From assembly GCA_964536375.1 (NCBI GenBank), contig CAZHXF010000035.1:1-28468 (forward strand): DNA of 28,468 bases, in the 5' to 3' direction. Position numbers and translations under genes: made by a program. Under the pieces are notes generated by a model. The model made no database searches. It was not told where the DNA came from and saw only the letters and a list, made by a program, of their open reading frames with translations. The DNA comes from Desulfuromonas sp964536375 (GTDB lineage: Bacteria > Desulfobacterota > Desulfuromonadia > Desulfuromonadales > Desulfuromonadaceae). The first letter of the stretch is position 1. Every line of letters starts with the position of its first letter. Of this stretch, positions 15,543 through 24,675 are shown piece after piece.

Positions 15543-15790
15543 TTATTTAACTGATTAGGTATGTATTGAATGTGAACATAGCAGAAAGCGCCGCGGGTTT
15601 TAACGGAAAGGTAGGTAGGCTGATTAACTAACCAGTTAAAATTGTTATGAAAACATGTTCTTTTACGGATGTTGCTGCGGTTGTTTTCTAGCTTTAATCT
15701 GGTTTAATTTGCCTGAGTTTTAGAGGTTGTTTTTGGAATAAGATACTTATAACTATCTGTAAATAAAAGGGTTACTATCAATATGATTGC

Positions 15791-15842
15791 ATACTGTATA
15801 CTATATTTTTCCCTTGACAAAGACGTTGTTTTAACTTAACTT
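15791..15842 (+). promoter_or_regulatory. Candidate nuo promoter region
   Basis: Two overlapping possibilities: a perfect -35 TTGACA at 15814-15819 with only a weak -10 (TAACTT or TTAACT near 15836-15842), and a good -10-like TATACT at 15797-15802 without a clear -35. The latter is inside ATACTGTATAC (15791-15801), the 11-base sequence also found in the same orientation upstream of nqrA. Confidence 0.35.
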
Positions 15843-15913
15843 GCTCGACGCCGAAATGATAAAAAAATGTTGCTGAGACGACATGAATTAACCCCGTTTG
15901 GAGGAGCTGTTCA

Positions 15914-16270
15914 ATGCTTGAGAGTTATCTACCGATACTCGTCCTCATAGCCATCTCATTGATCTTTGCATTGGGAGTGGTGATATTATCTTTCTTGATT
16001 GGTCCCAAGAAGCCGAGTGCTGTTAAGCTTGCGCCGTATGAGTGTGGTATGCCGCTAGTTGGCAGTGCCCGCCAGCGTTTTTCCGTCAAATTCTACATTG
16101 TAGCAATGTTGTTTATTTTGTTTGACATTGAGACGGTGTTTCTCTACCCATGGGCAGTTGTCTTTAAGAAATTAGGGATGTTTGGCTTTGCGGAGATGGG
16201 CGTCTTTATCGTAATCCTGCTGGTGGGTTATGTTTATGTTTGGAAAAAAGGAGCGCTGGAATGGGAGTAG
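15914..16270 (+). CDS. nuoA: Complex I subunit NuoA
   Basis: A small membrane subunit of NADH:quinone-type oxidoreductase, 118 residues with three helices, near the quinone chamber entrance. Family signatures are LAPYECGMPLVGSARQRFSV and the acidic segment ILFDIETVFLYPWAV, both intact. It has a strong GGAGGAG ribosome site and is the first gene of an 11-gene operon. Its last 10 bases overlap the start of nuoB. Confidence 0.97.
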   Translation: MLESYLPILVLIAISLIFALGVVILSFLIGPKKPSAVKLAPYECGMPLVGSARQRFSVKFYIVAMLFILFDIETVFLYPWAVVFKKLGMFGFAEMGVFIVILLVGYVYVWKKGALEWE

Positions 16271-16803
16271 TAAAAGCGGTTGGGGAAGCCCCCGAGGCTG
16301 AGCATACTAAGGTTTTGGGTAATAATATTATGACCACTTCGCTAGACTTGGTGGTTAACTGGTCTCGCTCCCGTTCACTGTGGCCTTTAACGTTTGGTCT
16401 TGCTTGCTGTGCTATCGAAATGATGTCTACTGGTGCGGCTCGTTTTGACCTGGATCGTATGGGGGTGCTGTTTCGCGCTTCACCACGTCAGTCGGATGTC
16501 GTAATCATTGCTGGCACTGTAACGTACAAAATGCTGCCGGTTATTCAAGTGCTGTATGAGCAGATGCCGGAGCCAAAATATGTAGTTGCCATGGGTGCCT
16601 GTGCATCGTCTGGTGGTATATTTGATACTTACAGTGTTGTGCAGGGTATTGACCAGTTCTTGCCCGTTGATGTGTATATCCCGGGCTGTCCGCCGCGACC
16701 AGAGGGGCTATTGTACGGTCTGATAAAGTTGCAGGAAAAAATTATGCGTGAGCGTAATACTTTCGGTGCGGCCATTGGTGCAGGTAACGTTATTCCAGGC
16801 TAG
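16261..16803 (+). CDS. nuoB: Complex I subunit NuoB (cluster N2)
   Basis: NuoB holds the terminal 4Fe-4S cluster N2, which donates electrons to quinone. The ligands are the tandem C49-C50 in FGLACCAIEMM, C114 in MGACASSGG and C143 in PGCPPRPEGL, all present. The open frame extends to 16240 with a TTG, but the ATG at 16261 has an AAGGAG ribosome site and gives a normal 180 residues. It overlaps nuoA by 10 bases, implying coupled translation. Confidence 0.97.
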   Translation: MGVVKAVGEAPEAEHTKVLGNNIMTTSLDLVVNWSRSRSLWPLTFGLACCAIEMMSTGAARFDLDRMGVLFRASPRQSDVVIIAGTVTYKMLPVIQVLYEQMPEPKYVVAMGACASSGGIFDTYSVVQGIDQFLPVDVYIPGCPPRPEGLLYGLIKLQEKIMRERNTFGAAIGAGNVIPG

Positions 16804-16843
16804 TAATGACATTCGCTAGTAACTGACAAATAGGGAAATGAGT

Positions 16844-17323
16844 ATGAGCCAAGCTGTTGTAGCAAAGCTGAAAAGTGTTTTCGCCGCTTCTGTCCTAGAG
16901 GTGAAAGAACATCGTGGTGAAATGACGGTTACGGTAAAAAAAGAGGATATTGTTGCCATTTGCCAATTCTTAAAGGATGAGGCTGGGTATAATTTCTTGT
17001 GTGACCTGTGTGGTGTTGACTATCTAGGGCAACAACCACGCTTTATGGTGGTTTATAATCTGTATAATATCACCACCAAGGAGCGCTTGAGAGTCAAGGT
17101 GCCGGTAGCTGAAGAGGATGCCGCGGTTGACACGGTGAGCACGGTCTGGACAACGGCCAATTGGCCGGAGCGCGAGTGCTGGGACTTGATGGGTATCAGT
17201 TTTAATAATCATCCTGATTTGCGTCGCATCCTTATGCCGGCTGATTGGGTTGGTTATCCGCTGCGTAAGGATTATCCTTTGCAGGGACCTGACCGCGAAA
17301 CATATCAGGGACGACTTTCGTAA
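16844..17323 (+). CDS. nuoC: Complex I subunit NuoC
   Basis: Hydrophilic subunit of the Q-module, about 159 residues, with the 30-kDa subunit signature: ERECWDLMGISFNNHPDLRRI and the end DWVGYPLRKDYPLQGP. It is separate from nuoD here, unlike the fused E. coli NuoCD. Two in-frame ATGs lie close together (16838 and 16844); the TAGGGA ribosome site is properly spaced only for the second. It lies 40 bases after nuoB and 38 before nuoD. Confidence 0.96.
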   Translation: MSQAVVAKLKSVFAASVLEVKEHRGEMTVTVKKEDIVAICQFLKDEAGYNFLCDLCGVDYLGQQPRFMVVYNLYNITTKERLRVKVPVAEEDAAVDTVSTVWTTANWPERECWDLMGISFNNHPDLRRILMPADWVGYPLRKDYPLQGPDRETYQGRLS

Positions 17324-17361
17324 CTATCTGTGCACTTGCGAAATAAATAACGAGGCTTGAA

Positions 17362-18540
17362 ATGGCTAAAAAAGAGACGATGACAATAAATATGGGGCCA
17401 CAACATCCATCTACCCACGGTGTGTTGCAGTTGGTTCTGGAACTAGACGGCGAGATTGTTGTCGATGCGGTTCCCCATATTGGTTTTCTTCACCGTGGGG
17501 TGGAAAAGTTAGCGGAAAACCGGAGCTATCATCGCGCACTTCCTCTGACGGATCGCTTGGATTATCTGGCACCGATGAGCAATAACCTCGGTTATGTTCT
17601 GGCTGTAGAGAAGTTGCTCGGCATTACCGAACTGATTCCTGAGCGTGCGAAGGTCGTGCGGGTAATGATGGCTGAAATAACCCGTATTAAGAGTCATCTA
17701 GTATGGCTGGCGACGCATGCTTTAGATATTGGTGCCATGACTGTATTTTTGTACTGTTTCCGTGAGCGTGAGCAGATCATGGATATGTATGAAAATATCT
17801 CCGGCGCGCGGATGACCTCTAACTACTTTCGCGTAGGGGGGCTGTCCCTCGATTTGCCCGAAGGTTTTGAGGCTGATGTCCTTAGTTTTATAAATGATAT
17901 GCCTGGACACTTAGAAACTTATGAGGGTTTGCTCACCGGCAATAAGATCTGGCAGAAACGTACCATTGGTGTGGCCAAGATCGGTGGCGAGGATGCAATT
18001 GATATTGGTCTGACAGGACCGGTATTGCGGGCTAGCGGGGTAGATTGGGACTTGCGCCGGGATAATCCATACTCAGGTTATGAAGATTACGATTTTAAAG
18101 TGATAACCCGTGATGGCTGCGATACTTTTGATCGGTATAAAAACCGTTTAGATGAGATGCGTGAATCATGTAAAATCATTCATCAGGCACTGGATAAATT
18201 ACAGCCTGGTCCTATTATGGCTGACGTTCCATCGGTGTGCCTGCCTGCTAAAAAAGATGTGGCAAACAGTATTGAAGGGTTGATTCATCATTTTAAAATT
18301 ATTACTGAGGGTTTTAAACCGGAGCCAGGTGAGATATATCAAGGTATCGAGGCTCCCAAGGGCGAACTCGGCTTTTATCTGATTTCCGATGGTAGCGCCA
18401 ATCCTTTTCGTATGAAGATTCGTCCACCATCGTTTGTCAATTTGCAGGCTTTGCCGCAAATGGTTAGAGGTAAAATGCTCGCAGATGTTGTTGCTGCTAT
18501 TGGTACGCTGGATATCGTTCTTGGTGAAATTGACCGCTAA
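17362..18540 (+). CDS. nuoD: Complex I subunit NuoD (49-kDa)
   Basis: Forms the quinone-reaction cavity together with NuoB. The 392-residue protein carries the family start NMGPQHPSTHGVL (H15 and H19 near the quinone headgroup), PHIGFLHRGVEKLAE, the loop MSNNLGYVLAVEKLLG and the end LDIVLGEIDR. The [NiFe]-hydrogenase-type cysteines are absent, as expected for complex I. An AACGAGG ribosome site precedes the ATG. Confidence 0.97.
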   Translation: MAKKETMTINMGPQHPSTHGVLQLVLELDGEIVVDAVPHIGFLHRGVEKLAENRSYHRALPLTDRLDYLAPMSNNLGYVLAVEKLLGITELIPERAKVVRVMMAEITRIKSHLVWLATHALDIGAMTVFLYCFREREQIMDMYENISGARMTSNYFRVGGLSLDLPEGFEADVLSFINDMPGHLETYEGLLTGNKIWQKRTIGVAKIGGEDAIDIGLTGPVLRASGVDWDLRRDNPYSGYEDYDFKVITRDGCDTFDRYKNRLDEMRESCKIIHQALDKLQPGPIMADVPSVCLPAKKDVANSIEGLIHHFKIITEGFKPEPGEIYQGIEAPKGELGFYLISDGSANPFRMKIRPPSFVNLQALPQMVRGKMLADVVAAIGTLDIVLGEIDR

Positions 18541-18636
18541 CGATTGCAAAATTAATTGTGTAGTGGTTGCCGCTGCATCTTAAGTCTCTCGCCGCCATAT
18601 CGGGGTGGGAAAAGAGAAGAAGGAAAGAGGAAAATC

Positions 18637-19653
18637 ATGCCTGAAATGCTTAGCCTCTCGAATGACCCGGTGCTTTTTTTAAGTTTGATGCTTGCCAAGA
18701 TTTTGGCAGTGTTTATCGTGGTTGTTTTGATCGTTGCTTATGCGACTTACGCCGAGCGTAAGATTATCGGTAGGATGCAAACCAGACTTGGACCCACCAT
18801 GACTGGTTGGTTCGGGTTGTTACAGCCCATTGCCGATGGTCTGAAGCTGTTCTTCAAAGAGGATATTATTCCTGCTCAGGCCAGCAAGCTGGCTTTTGTC
18901 CTCGCGCCGGTGATGATAATGGTGCCAGCCTTTATCACTATTGCGGTAATTCCATTCGGTGGTGATATTACTGTTTTTGGTTACACCACGACCCTGCAAA
19001 TAGCCGATCTAAATATCGGTATTTTGTATATATTGGCTATGGCCGGTCTTGGTGTGTACGGCATTGTCCTGGCCGGTTGGTCATCAAACAATAAATATTC
19101 ATTGTTGGGTGGTGTTCGCTCGGCTGCGCAGGTTGTTTCTTACGAACTTGCTGCCGGAATGTCTATCGTTGCAGTGTTGATGTTGTCTGAAACTTTGAGC
19201 TTACGTGGTATTGTTGCAGCTCAGTCGGGATCAGTACTGAATTGGTATATATTTTCGCAACCGCTGGCTTTTTGTTTGTTTGTAATTACCTCGCTGGCAG
19301 AAATTAACCGTACCCCGTTTGATCTGCCAGAAGCGGAAACGGAATTAGTTTCGGGTTTCTGTACCGAGTATTCTTCCATGAAGTATGCACTGTTTTTTAT
19401 GGCCGAGTACGCAAATATGATAGTAGTATCTGCTATCACTGCCACATTGTTCCTAGGTGGACCCGCTGGTCCGTTTGCTGGTCCGATCAATCTACTGCTT
19501 AAGATATTCTTTTTTATGTTCCTGTTTATCTGGATTCGCGCCACTTTTCCTCGGGTACGCTATGACCAGCTCATGTTTATGGGTTGGAAAGTGTTCCTGC
19601 CGTTGGCTCTGTTAAATATTGTCATTACTGGTGCGGTTGTTGTTTTTCTTTAG
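18637..19653 (+). CDS. nuoH: Complex I subunit NuoH
   Basis: Membrane subunit that couples the quinone cavity to the pumping arm; 338 residues and about eight helices. Signatures are YAERKIIGRMQTRLGP with the downstream PIADGLKLFFKE, and SLAEINRTPFDLPEAETELV (about 219-238) with the conserved acidic residues. The frame runs upstream to a TTG at 18556, but that 27-codon extension is Cys/Arg-rich and unlike the family; the ATG at 18637 follows a purine-rich AGGAAAGAGG ribosome site. It directly follows nuoD because nuoE, nuoF and nuoG are missing here. Confidence 0.96.
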   Translation: MPEMLSLSNDPVLFLSLMLAKILAVFIVVVLIVAYATYAERKIIGRMQTRLGPTMTGWFGLLQPIADGLKLFFKEDIIPAQASKLAFVLAPVMIMVPAFITIAVIPFGGDITVFGYTTTLQIADLNIGILYILAMAGLGVYGIVLAGWSSNNKYSLLGGVRSAAQVVSYELAAGMSIVAVLMLSETLSLRGIVAAQSGSVLNWYIFSQPLAFCLFVITSLAEINRTPFDLPEAETELVSGFCTEYSSMKYALFFMAEYANMIVVSAITATLFLGGPAGPFAGPINLLLKIFFFMFLFIWIRATFPRVRYDQLMFMGWKVFLPLALLNIVITGAVVVFL

Positions 19654-19683
19654 ATTTGTAACCCCTGTTCAAAGGATCGACCC

Positions 19684-20088
19684 ATGATTAAAGAGTTTAT
19701 TCAGGGCCTTAGCATAACGGCAAAGCACCTTTTGCCGGGGCATTCGACCACGGTTGAGTATCCTAAACATAAGCTAGAGCCTTCGGAGCGTTTTCGTGGT
19801 TTGCATCACTTGGTGGTTGAGCAAGATCGTGAGAAATGTGTTGCTTGCTGCCTGTGTTCTACCGTATGTCCTGCTAAATGTATAACGGTCGAAGCCGGTG
19901 AGGATGGAGATGGCAATAAATATCCAACGGTGTATCAGATCGACATGCTGCGATGTATTTTTTGCGGTTACTGTGTTGAGGCTTGTCCCGTTGAAGCTAT
20001 CGTAATGACTGGCACGTATGAATTGGCCAATTATAAGCGTGAAGACTTCTGCTTCACCAAGGAGCGATTGCTCAAAAAGTCGGTATAG
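19684..20088 (+). CDS. nuoI: Complex I subunit NuoI (two 4Fe-4S clusters)
   Basis: Ferredoxin-like subunit that wires the electron input to N2 through clusters N6a and N6b. The 134-residue protein has two complete CxxCxxCxxxCP motifs: C52, C55, C58, C62 and C91, C94, C97, C101. Extra cysteines C56 and C66 lie within or next to the first motif. In an 11-subunit complex without NuoEFG this is the outermost cluster subunit, and so the likely docking point for the unknown electron donor. The ribosome site is AAAGGA. Confidence 0.97.
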   Translation: MIKEFIQGLSITAKHLLPGHSTTVEYPKHKLEPSERFRGLHHLVVEQDREKCVACCLCSTVCPAKCITVEAGEDGDGNKYPTVYQIDMLRCIFCGYCVEACPVEAIVMTGTYELANYKREDFCFTKERLLKKSV

Positions 20089-20099
20089 GAGTCACACTC

Positions 20100-20612
20100 A
20101 TGGAAATATTACAGCTTTTGTTCTTTTATCTAGTCGCCTTTGTCGCAATTGGTTCCGGTTTTAGTGTAATTTTGTGCAAAAGCCCAATCAATAGTGCAAT
20201 TTCACTGGTCATGACATTTTTCTGTCTGGCGATATTTTATGTGATGTTGCATGCCCCGTTTATGGCGGCGATTCAAATCATGGTGTACGCCGGCGCAATC
20301 ATGATTTTGATCATCTTTGTAATAATGTTGCTCAACCAGGGAACTGAGATTGTTGCTCGTTACCGTCATGCTGTCGTTGGTGCTGTAATTGTTTCCGGTC
20401 TAATGGTGCTACAGTTACTGATCACTTTTAAAACAGGTGATGTTAACTCGGCTGTTGGTCCTGTAACTAGTGAGATGATTGAAAGCGTTGGTCATACTGA
20501 GCTGATTGGTCAGGCTCTGTTTACTGATTTTCTGCTGCCATTCGAAATAGCCTCGATTCTGCTCTTGGTGGCCATTGTCGGTGCCGTAGTATTGGCGAAG
20601 CGGGAAGTATAA
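20100..20612 (+). CDS. nuoJ: Complex I subunit NuoJ
   Basis: Membrane subunit of 170 residues with five helices. The third helix has the typical QIMVYAGAIMILIIFVIMLLN pattern in which the VYAGA stretch forms the pi-bulge important for coupling. GGAG ribosome site; 11 bases after nuoI. The C-terminus (LLLVAIVGAVVLAKRE) is also family-typical. Confidence 0.96.
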   Translation: MEILQLLFFYLVAFVAIGSGFSVILCKSPINSAISLVMTFFCLAIFYVMLHAPFMAAIQIMVYAGAIMILIIFVIMLLNQGTEIVARYRHAVVGAVIVSGLMVLQLLITFKTGDVNSAVGPVTSEMIESVGHTELIGQALFTDFLLPFEIASILLLVAIVGAVVLAKREV

Positions 20613-20634
20613 ATACAGGGACTGGAGATTCAAT

Positions 20635-20937
20635 ATGATTACTATTACTCACTATATGGTCGTAAGTGCTATCTTATTTTCCATAGGCACTATAGGTGTG
20701 CTAACCCGTAGAAATGCCATAGTTATTTTTATGTGCGTTGAGTTAATGTTAAATGCAGTTAATTTAACTTTTATCGCACTTTCGAGTCATCTCGGTAATA
20801 TGGATGGTCAGGTCTTTGTGTTTTTCATTATGACCGTTGCTGCGGCAGAAGCTGCAGTAGGATTGGCGCTGATGATAGCGTTTTTCCGTAACAGCGATTC
20901 CATCGACGTTGAGGACTTCAGCCTGTTGAAATGGTAA
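20635..20937 (+). CDS. nuoK: Complex I subunit NuoK
   Basis: A 100-residue, three-helix subunit related to MrpC. Both proton-path glutamates are present at the same numbers as in E. coli: E36 in CVELMLNAVNL and E72 in AAAEAAVGLAL. It has a CTGGAGA ribosome site and lies 22 bases after nuoJ. Confidence 0.97.
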   Translation: MITITHYMVVSAILFSIGTIGVLTRRNAIVIFMCVELMLNAVNLTFIALSSHLGNMDGQVFVFFIMTVAAAEAAVGLALMIAFFRNSDSIDVEDFSLLKW

Positions 20938-20983
20938 CTTCTTCAGGGCTGTCGAAGATTCAGTCCGCTTAGAGGAGATGTAG

Positions 20984-22963
20984 ATGTACGATAAATTATG
21001 GCTCATTCCGCTGTTTCCCTTTATCGGGTTCTTGATCAACGGCTTGTTGGGCAAAAAAATCAAAAATGAAAAGGTGATTGGCTCTATTGCCACTATTTCA
21101 ATCTTCTGTTCATTTCTAGTGTCATGTAAGTACTTTTTGCAGTTGCTTGGCGACAGTGAAAAGGTACATGAAGTTATTATTGCCAGTTGGATTACCGCGG
21201 GTCCTTTGCATGTTGATTGGGGTTTCCTGCTTGATCCACTCTCTGGTTTAATGATGATGAATGTCAGTGGGCTGGCTACACTGATTACACTCTATTCAAT
21301 TGGCTATATGCATGGTGAAGAGGGTTACTTTCGCTTCTTCTCTTACATGAACTTATTTGCTTTTGCCATGCTGATGCTGGTACTAGGCAGCAATGCTCTG
21401 GTTATGTTTGTCGGGTGGGAAGGGGTTGGTTTATGTTCATACCTCCTCATCGGTTATTACTACGAGAAACAAAGTGCCAGTGACGCGGGCAAAAAAGCGT
21501 TTGTAATGAACCGCGTTGGTGACTTCGGTTTCCTCCTCGGTCTGTTTGCTCTGTTCTGGACTTTGGGTCAGCACGGGGTATGGACTCTTCGTTTTACCGA
21601 AATTGCTGCAAGCACCCAATTGTTGGAAAATGGTGGCATTATGGTAACGATTATCACCATGTGTTTCTTCCTCGGTGCAACTGGAAAGTCGGCACAGATT
21701 CCACTATATACTTGGCTGCCTGATGCTATGGAAGGTCCTACTCCGGTTTCAGCTTTGATCCATGCTGCTACTATGGTAACGGCTGGTGTATATATGATCG
21801 CTAGGATGAATGGCTTGTTTGCCATGGCGCCTGATACCATGATGGTTATAGCTATCGTGGGTGCTTCGACTGCACTGTTTGCCGCAACAATTGGTTTAGC
21901 CCAGAATGATATTAAACGGGTTTTGGCTTATTCAACGGTATCTCAATTGGGTTACATGTTTCTGGCTATGGGCGTAGGGGCATTCGGCGCTGGTATTTTT
22001 CATCTGCTGACTCATGCTTTCTTTAAGGCTTGTTTGTTTCTTGGCTCTGGTTCAATTATCCACGGGATGCATCATGCTTATCATCATGCTCATCTGGATG
22101 ACGATGCCCAGGATATGCGCAATATGGGTGGTCTGCGCAAGAAGATGCCGATTACTTTTATCACTTTCTTGCTTTCTACCTTGGCCATTTCTGGAATTCC
22201 ATTCTTTTCCGGGTTCTTCTCCAAGGACGAAATTTTGTGGTGGTCTTTCGCTTCAACTCGGGGTCATTGGGTACTGTGGTTGATGGGCGCGTTAGCAGCG
22301 TTGATGACTGCTTTCTATATGTTCCGCCTGATATTTATGACTTTCTTTGGCGAACAGAAAACTGACGCGCGGGCTAAGGATCATATCCCCGAGTCTCCGT
22401 TGGTTATTACTCTGCCTTTGATGATCTTGGCCGCTCTGGCAACTGTTGGTGGTTTCCTCGGTATTCCACATGTGCTGGGTAAAATCTTTGGTCATGTGCC
22501 AAATTTGATTGAGAATTTCCTTGCGCCAGTTTTTGAGCACACTCAACAACTGCACAACCTTAGTGCTCACGGTTCTGCCGCTACCGAGTATACCTTTATG
22601 GGGATTTCAGTTGGTCTTGCTACCGTCGGCATTGGTATAGCTTGGATTATGTATTGTAAGAATCCTCAGTTGCCAGGCAAAATTGTCGCTATTTTCCCAA
22701 AACTGCATCGTGTAATATTTAACAAATGGTATGCAGACGAGTTTTATGATGCCACCATTGTTAATCCTACTAAGCGCCTCGGTACAGTTATGTGGCAGAT
22801 TTTCGATGCCCGTTTTGTTGATGGAATGGTCAATGGCGTGGCATGGGTAATAAGAGGCTTTGGTAAGACCCTGCGCTATACCCAAAGTGGTTATACCCAC
22901 AATTATGCAATGACGATGGTTGTTGGTGTAGTAGCAATCATTGCTGTCTATGTATTTAATTGA
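20984..22963 (+). CDS. nuoL: Complex I subunit NuoL (antiporter-like)
   Basis: The distal proton-pumping subunit, 659 residues with about sixteen helices and the long lateral helix at its C-terminal side. E146 in FVGWEGVGLCSYLLIG matches the pumping glutamate E144 of E. coli. The core helices carry TWLPDAMEGPTPVSALIHAA, LAYSTVSQLGYM and HAFFKACLFLGSGSIIH. A His-rich loop (HGMHHAYHHAH) follows the last of these, as in many homologues. GAGGAG ribosome site. Confidence 0.97.
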   Translation: MYDKLWLIPLFPFIGFLINGLLGKKIKNEKVIGSIATISIFCSFLVSCKYFLQLLGDSEKVHEVIIASWITAGPLHVDWGFLLDPLSGLMMMNVSGLATLITLYSIGYMHGEEGYFRFFSYMNLFAFAMLMLVLGSNALVMFVGWEGVGLCSYLLIGYYYEKQSASDAGKKAFVMNRVGDFGFLLGLFALFWTLGQHGVWTLRFTEIAASTQLLENGGIMVTIITMCFFLGATGKSAQIPLYTWLPDAMEGPTPVSALIHAATMVTAGVYMIARMNGLFAMAPDTMMVIAIVGASTALFAATIGLAQNDIKRVLAYSTVSQLGYMFLAMGVGAFGAGIFHLLTHAFFKACLFLGSGSIIHGMHHAYHHAHLDDDAQDMRNMGGLRKKMPITFITFLLSTLAISGIPFFSGFFSKDEILWWSFASTRGHWVLWLMGALAALMTAFYMFRLIFMTFFGEQKTDARAKDHIPESPLVITLPLMILAALATVGGFLGIPHVLGKIFGHVPNLIENFLAPVFEHTQQLHNLSAHGSAATEYTFMGISVGLATVGIGIAWIMYCKNPQLPGKIVAIFPKLHRVIFNKWYADEFYDATIVNPTKRLGTVMWQIFDARFVDGMVNGVAWVIRGFGKTLRYTQSGYTHNYAMTMVVGVVAIIAVYVFN

Positions 22964-23006
22964 TGATAGCTGTGAATAAGAGCTTATATACAAGGAGCAA
23001 CTTCTA

Positions 23007-24590
23007 ATGTCAGAACATCTTCTCAGCTTGATGACATTCTTTCCTATCCTAGGTATGTTTATCGTAATTCTGTTGCCTAAGGATAATGGTGGATTGCTTA
23101 AAAGTGCGACGCTGGTTTTTTCACTGATTACTTTTGCCATCAGTTTTCCGTTAGCGCTTGATCCGGTATTTAAAACTTCCGGAGGTATGCATTACACTGA
23201 ATTTGCAGAATGGATCAGTGTTGGTAACTATTTTCACATGAATTACAGTGTTGGTATCGATGGTATCAGCTTATGGCTGGTCATGTTGACTACGTTCATT
23301 ATGCCAATTACGGTATTGTCGACTTGGAAAGCAATAACTACGAATGTCAAAGGTTTCATGGCATTAACGCTGCTTCTTGAGACAGCTTTGCTCGGGGCCT
23401 TTATCTCCCTTGACCTTTTTCTATTTTACATTTTCTGGGAATTAATGCTGATACCAATGTATTTTATGATTGGTATTTGGGGTGGTGCAAATCGCATCTA
23501 TGCTGCAGTTAAATTCTTTATTTATACCGCAGTTGGTTCATTGTTGATGTTGGTAGCTATCATGTATATCTACTACGCTGCAGTTAATTCTGGGATGAAT
23601 GTCAGCGGGTTCAGTGTTACAGATTTCTACCAATTGTCACTTGATCCAGATTTGCAGAAGTGGTTATTTCTCGCTTTCGCTCTTAGCTTCGCGATTAAAG
23701 TGCCAATGTTTCCGGTACATACTTGGTTACCCGATGCTCATACCGAAGCACCGACAGCCGGTTCAGTAATCTTGGCCGCTGTTATGTTGAAAATGGGGAC
23801 TTACGGTTATGTTCGTTTTGCCATGCCTTTGTTTCCCGATGCTCTACAATTGTTCCTGCCGTATTTGGCAGCTCTAGCGGTAATAGGTATTATTTACGGT
23901 TCGCTGGTTGCGATGATGCAGAAAGACGTTAAGAAGCTGGTCGCCTATTCATCAGTATCTCACCTTGGCTTCGTAATGTTGGGTATCTTTGCCCTGAATA
24001 CTGTTGGTGTTAGCGGTGCGGTGTTGCAAATGGTTAACCATGGTATTTCTACTGGTGCGCTGTTCCTGATCGTTGGCTTTATATATGAGCGTCGCCACAC
24101 TCGCCTCATCAGTGATTTTGGCGGTTTGTCAAAACAAATGCCGGTATTTGCAACTATATTTATGATCATGACTTTGTCTTCGATTGGTGTGCCAGGTACT
24201 AACGGTTTCGTCGGTGAGTTTATGATCTTGCTTGGTGCTTTTCAAAGTGAACTGCGTTGGTTCGCTGTTATTTCTACCTCTGGGGTAATTCTGGCTGCTG
24301 TTTATATGCTGTGGATGTTCCAACGGGTAATGTTTGGTAAATTGGATAATCCCAAAAATAAAAATCTAAAAGATCTGTCTGTGCGTGAAATGTGCGTCAT
24401 GATGCCACTTTTAGTTTTGGTTTTCTGGATTGGGGTTTGTCCAAATACATTCTTGGATAAAATCAACCCTGCTGTAGATCAAATGATTCAGCAGGTAACT
24501 GGTGAGGAAACACCTGTGTATACGTCTGTAATTCCAGCAGCTGCTTGTTTAGGAGTTGTACATGAAGACCAGGCTCCAGTGCATGAGTAG
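23007..24590 (+). CDS. nuoM: Complex I subunit NuoM (antiporter-like)
   Basis: The middle pumping subunit, 527 residues with about fourteen helices. E145 in FYIFWELMLIPMYFMIG corresponds to the essential E144 of E. coli NuoM. Other signatures are FPVHTWLPDAHTEAPTAGSV, VAYSSVSHLGFVMLG and MVNHGISTGALFLIVGFIYE. AAGGAG ribosome site; 43 bases after nuoL. The last 30 or so residues are poorly conserved. Confidence 0.97.
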   Translation: MSEHLLSLMTFFPILGMFIVILLPKDNGGLLKSATLVFSLITFAISFPLALDPVFKTSGGMHYTEFAEWISVGNYFHMNYSVGIDGISLWLVMLTTFIMPITVLSTWKAITTNVKGFMALTLLLETALLGAFISLDLFLFYIFWELMLIPMYFMIGIWGGANRIYAAVKFFIYTAVGSLLMLVAIMYIYYAAVNSGMNVSGFSVTDFYQLSLDPDLQKWLFLAFALSFAIKVPMFPVHTWLPDAHTEAPTAGSVILAAVMLKMGTYGYVRFAMPLFPDALQLFLPYLAALAVIGIIYGSLVAMMQKDVKKLVAYSSVSHLGFVMLGIFALNTVGVSGAVLQMVNHGISTGALFLIVGFIYERRHTRLISDFGGLSKQMPVFATIFMIMTLSSIGVPGTNGFVGEFMILLGAFQSELRWFAVISTSGVILAAVYMLWMFQRVMFGKLDNPKNKNLKDLSVREMCVMMPLLVLVFWIGVCPNTFLDKINPAVDQMIQQVTGEETPVYTSVIPAAACLGVVHEDQAPVHE

Positions 24591-24675
24591 CATCACTAAG
24601 TTATTTGTGGACGTTACATTGGGTTAAATGATTAGATCTTTTTTTACGTTAAACCGCTTCTAAAGGAGCATTTAC

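Larger units (their letters stand above)
15340..15913. other. Intergenic region between iscU and nuoA
   Basis: This 574-base gap contains, in order: the iscU terminator (15364-15397), a probable minus-strand gene remnant (15357-15542), an inverted pair of a 12-base motif (TTAACTGATTAG at 15547-15558 and its 11/12 reverse complement at 15628-15639), AT-rich sequence without ORFs, and the nuo promoter area (about 15791-15842). A GGAGGAG ribosome site for nuoA is at its end. Confidence 0.6.

Noticed and set aside
18556..18636. 27-codon N-terminal extension of nuoH from a TTG
   Set aside because: The extension is unlike NuoH and lacks a ribosome site, whereas the ATG at 18637 has one and matches the family start.
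22607..23140. Minus-strand 177-codon ORF across the nuoL-nuoM junction
   Set aside because: Antisense to two conserved membrane-protein genes with low-complexity Ser/Ile/Asn content; a shadow frame.
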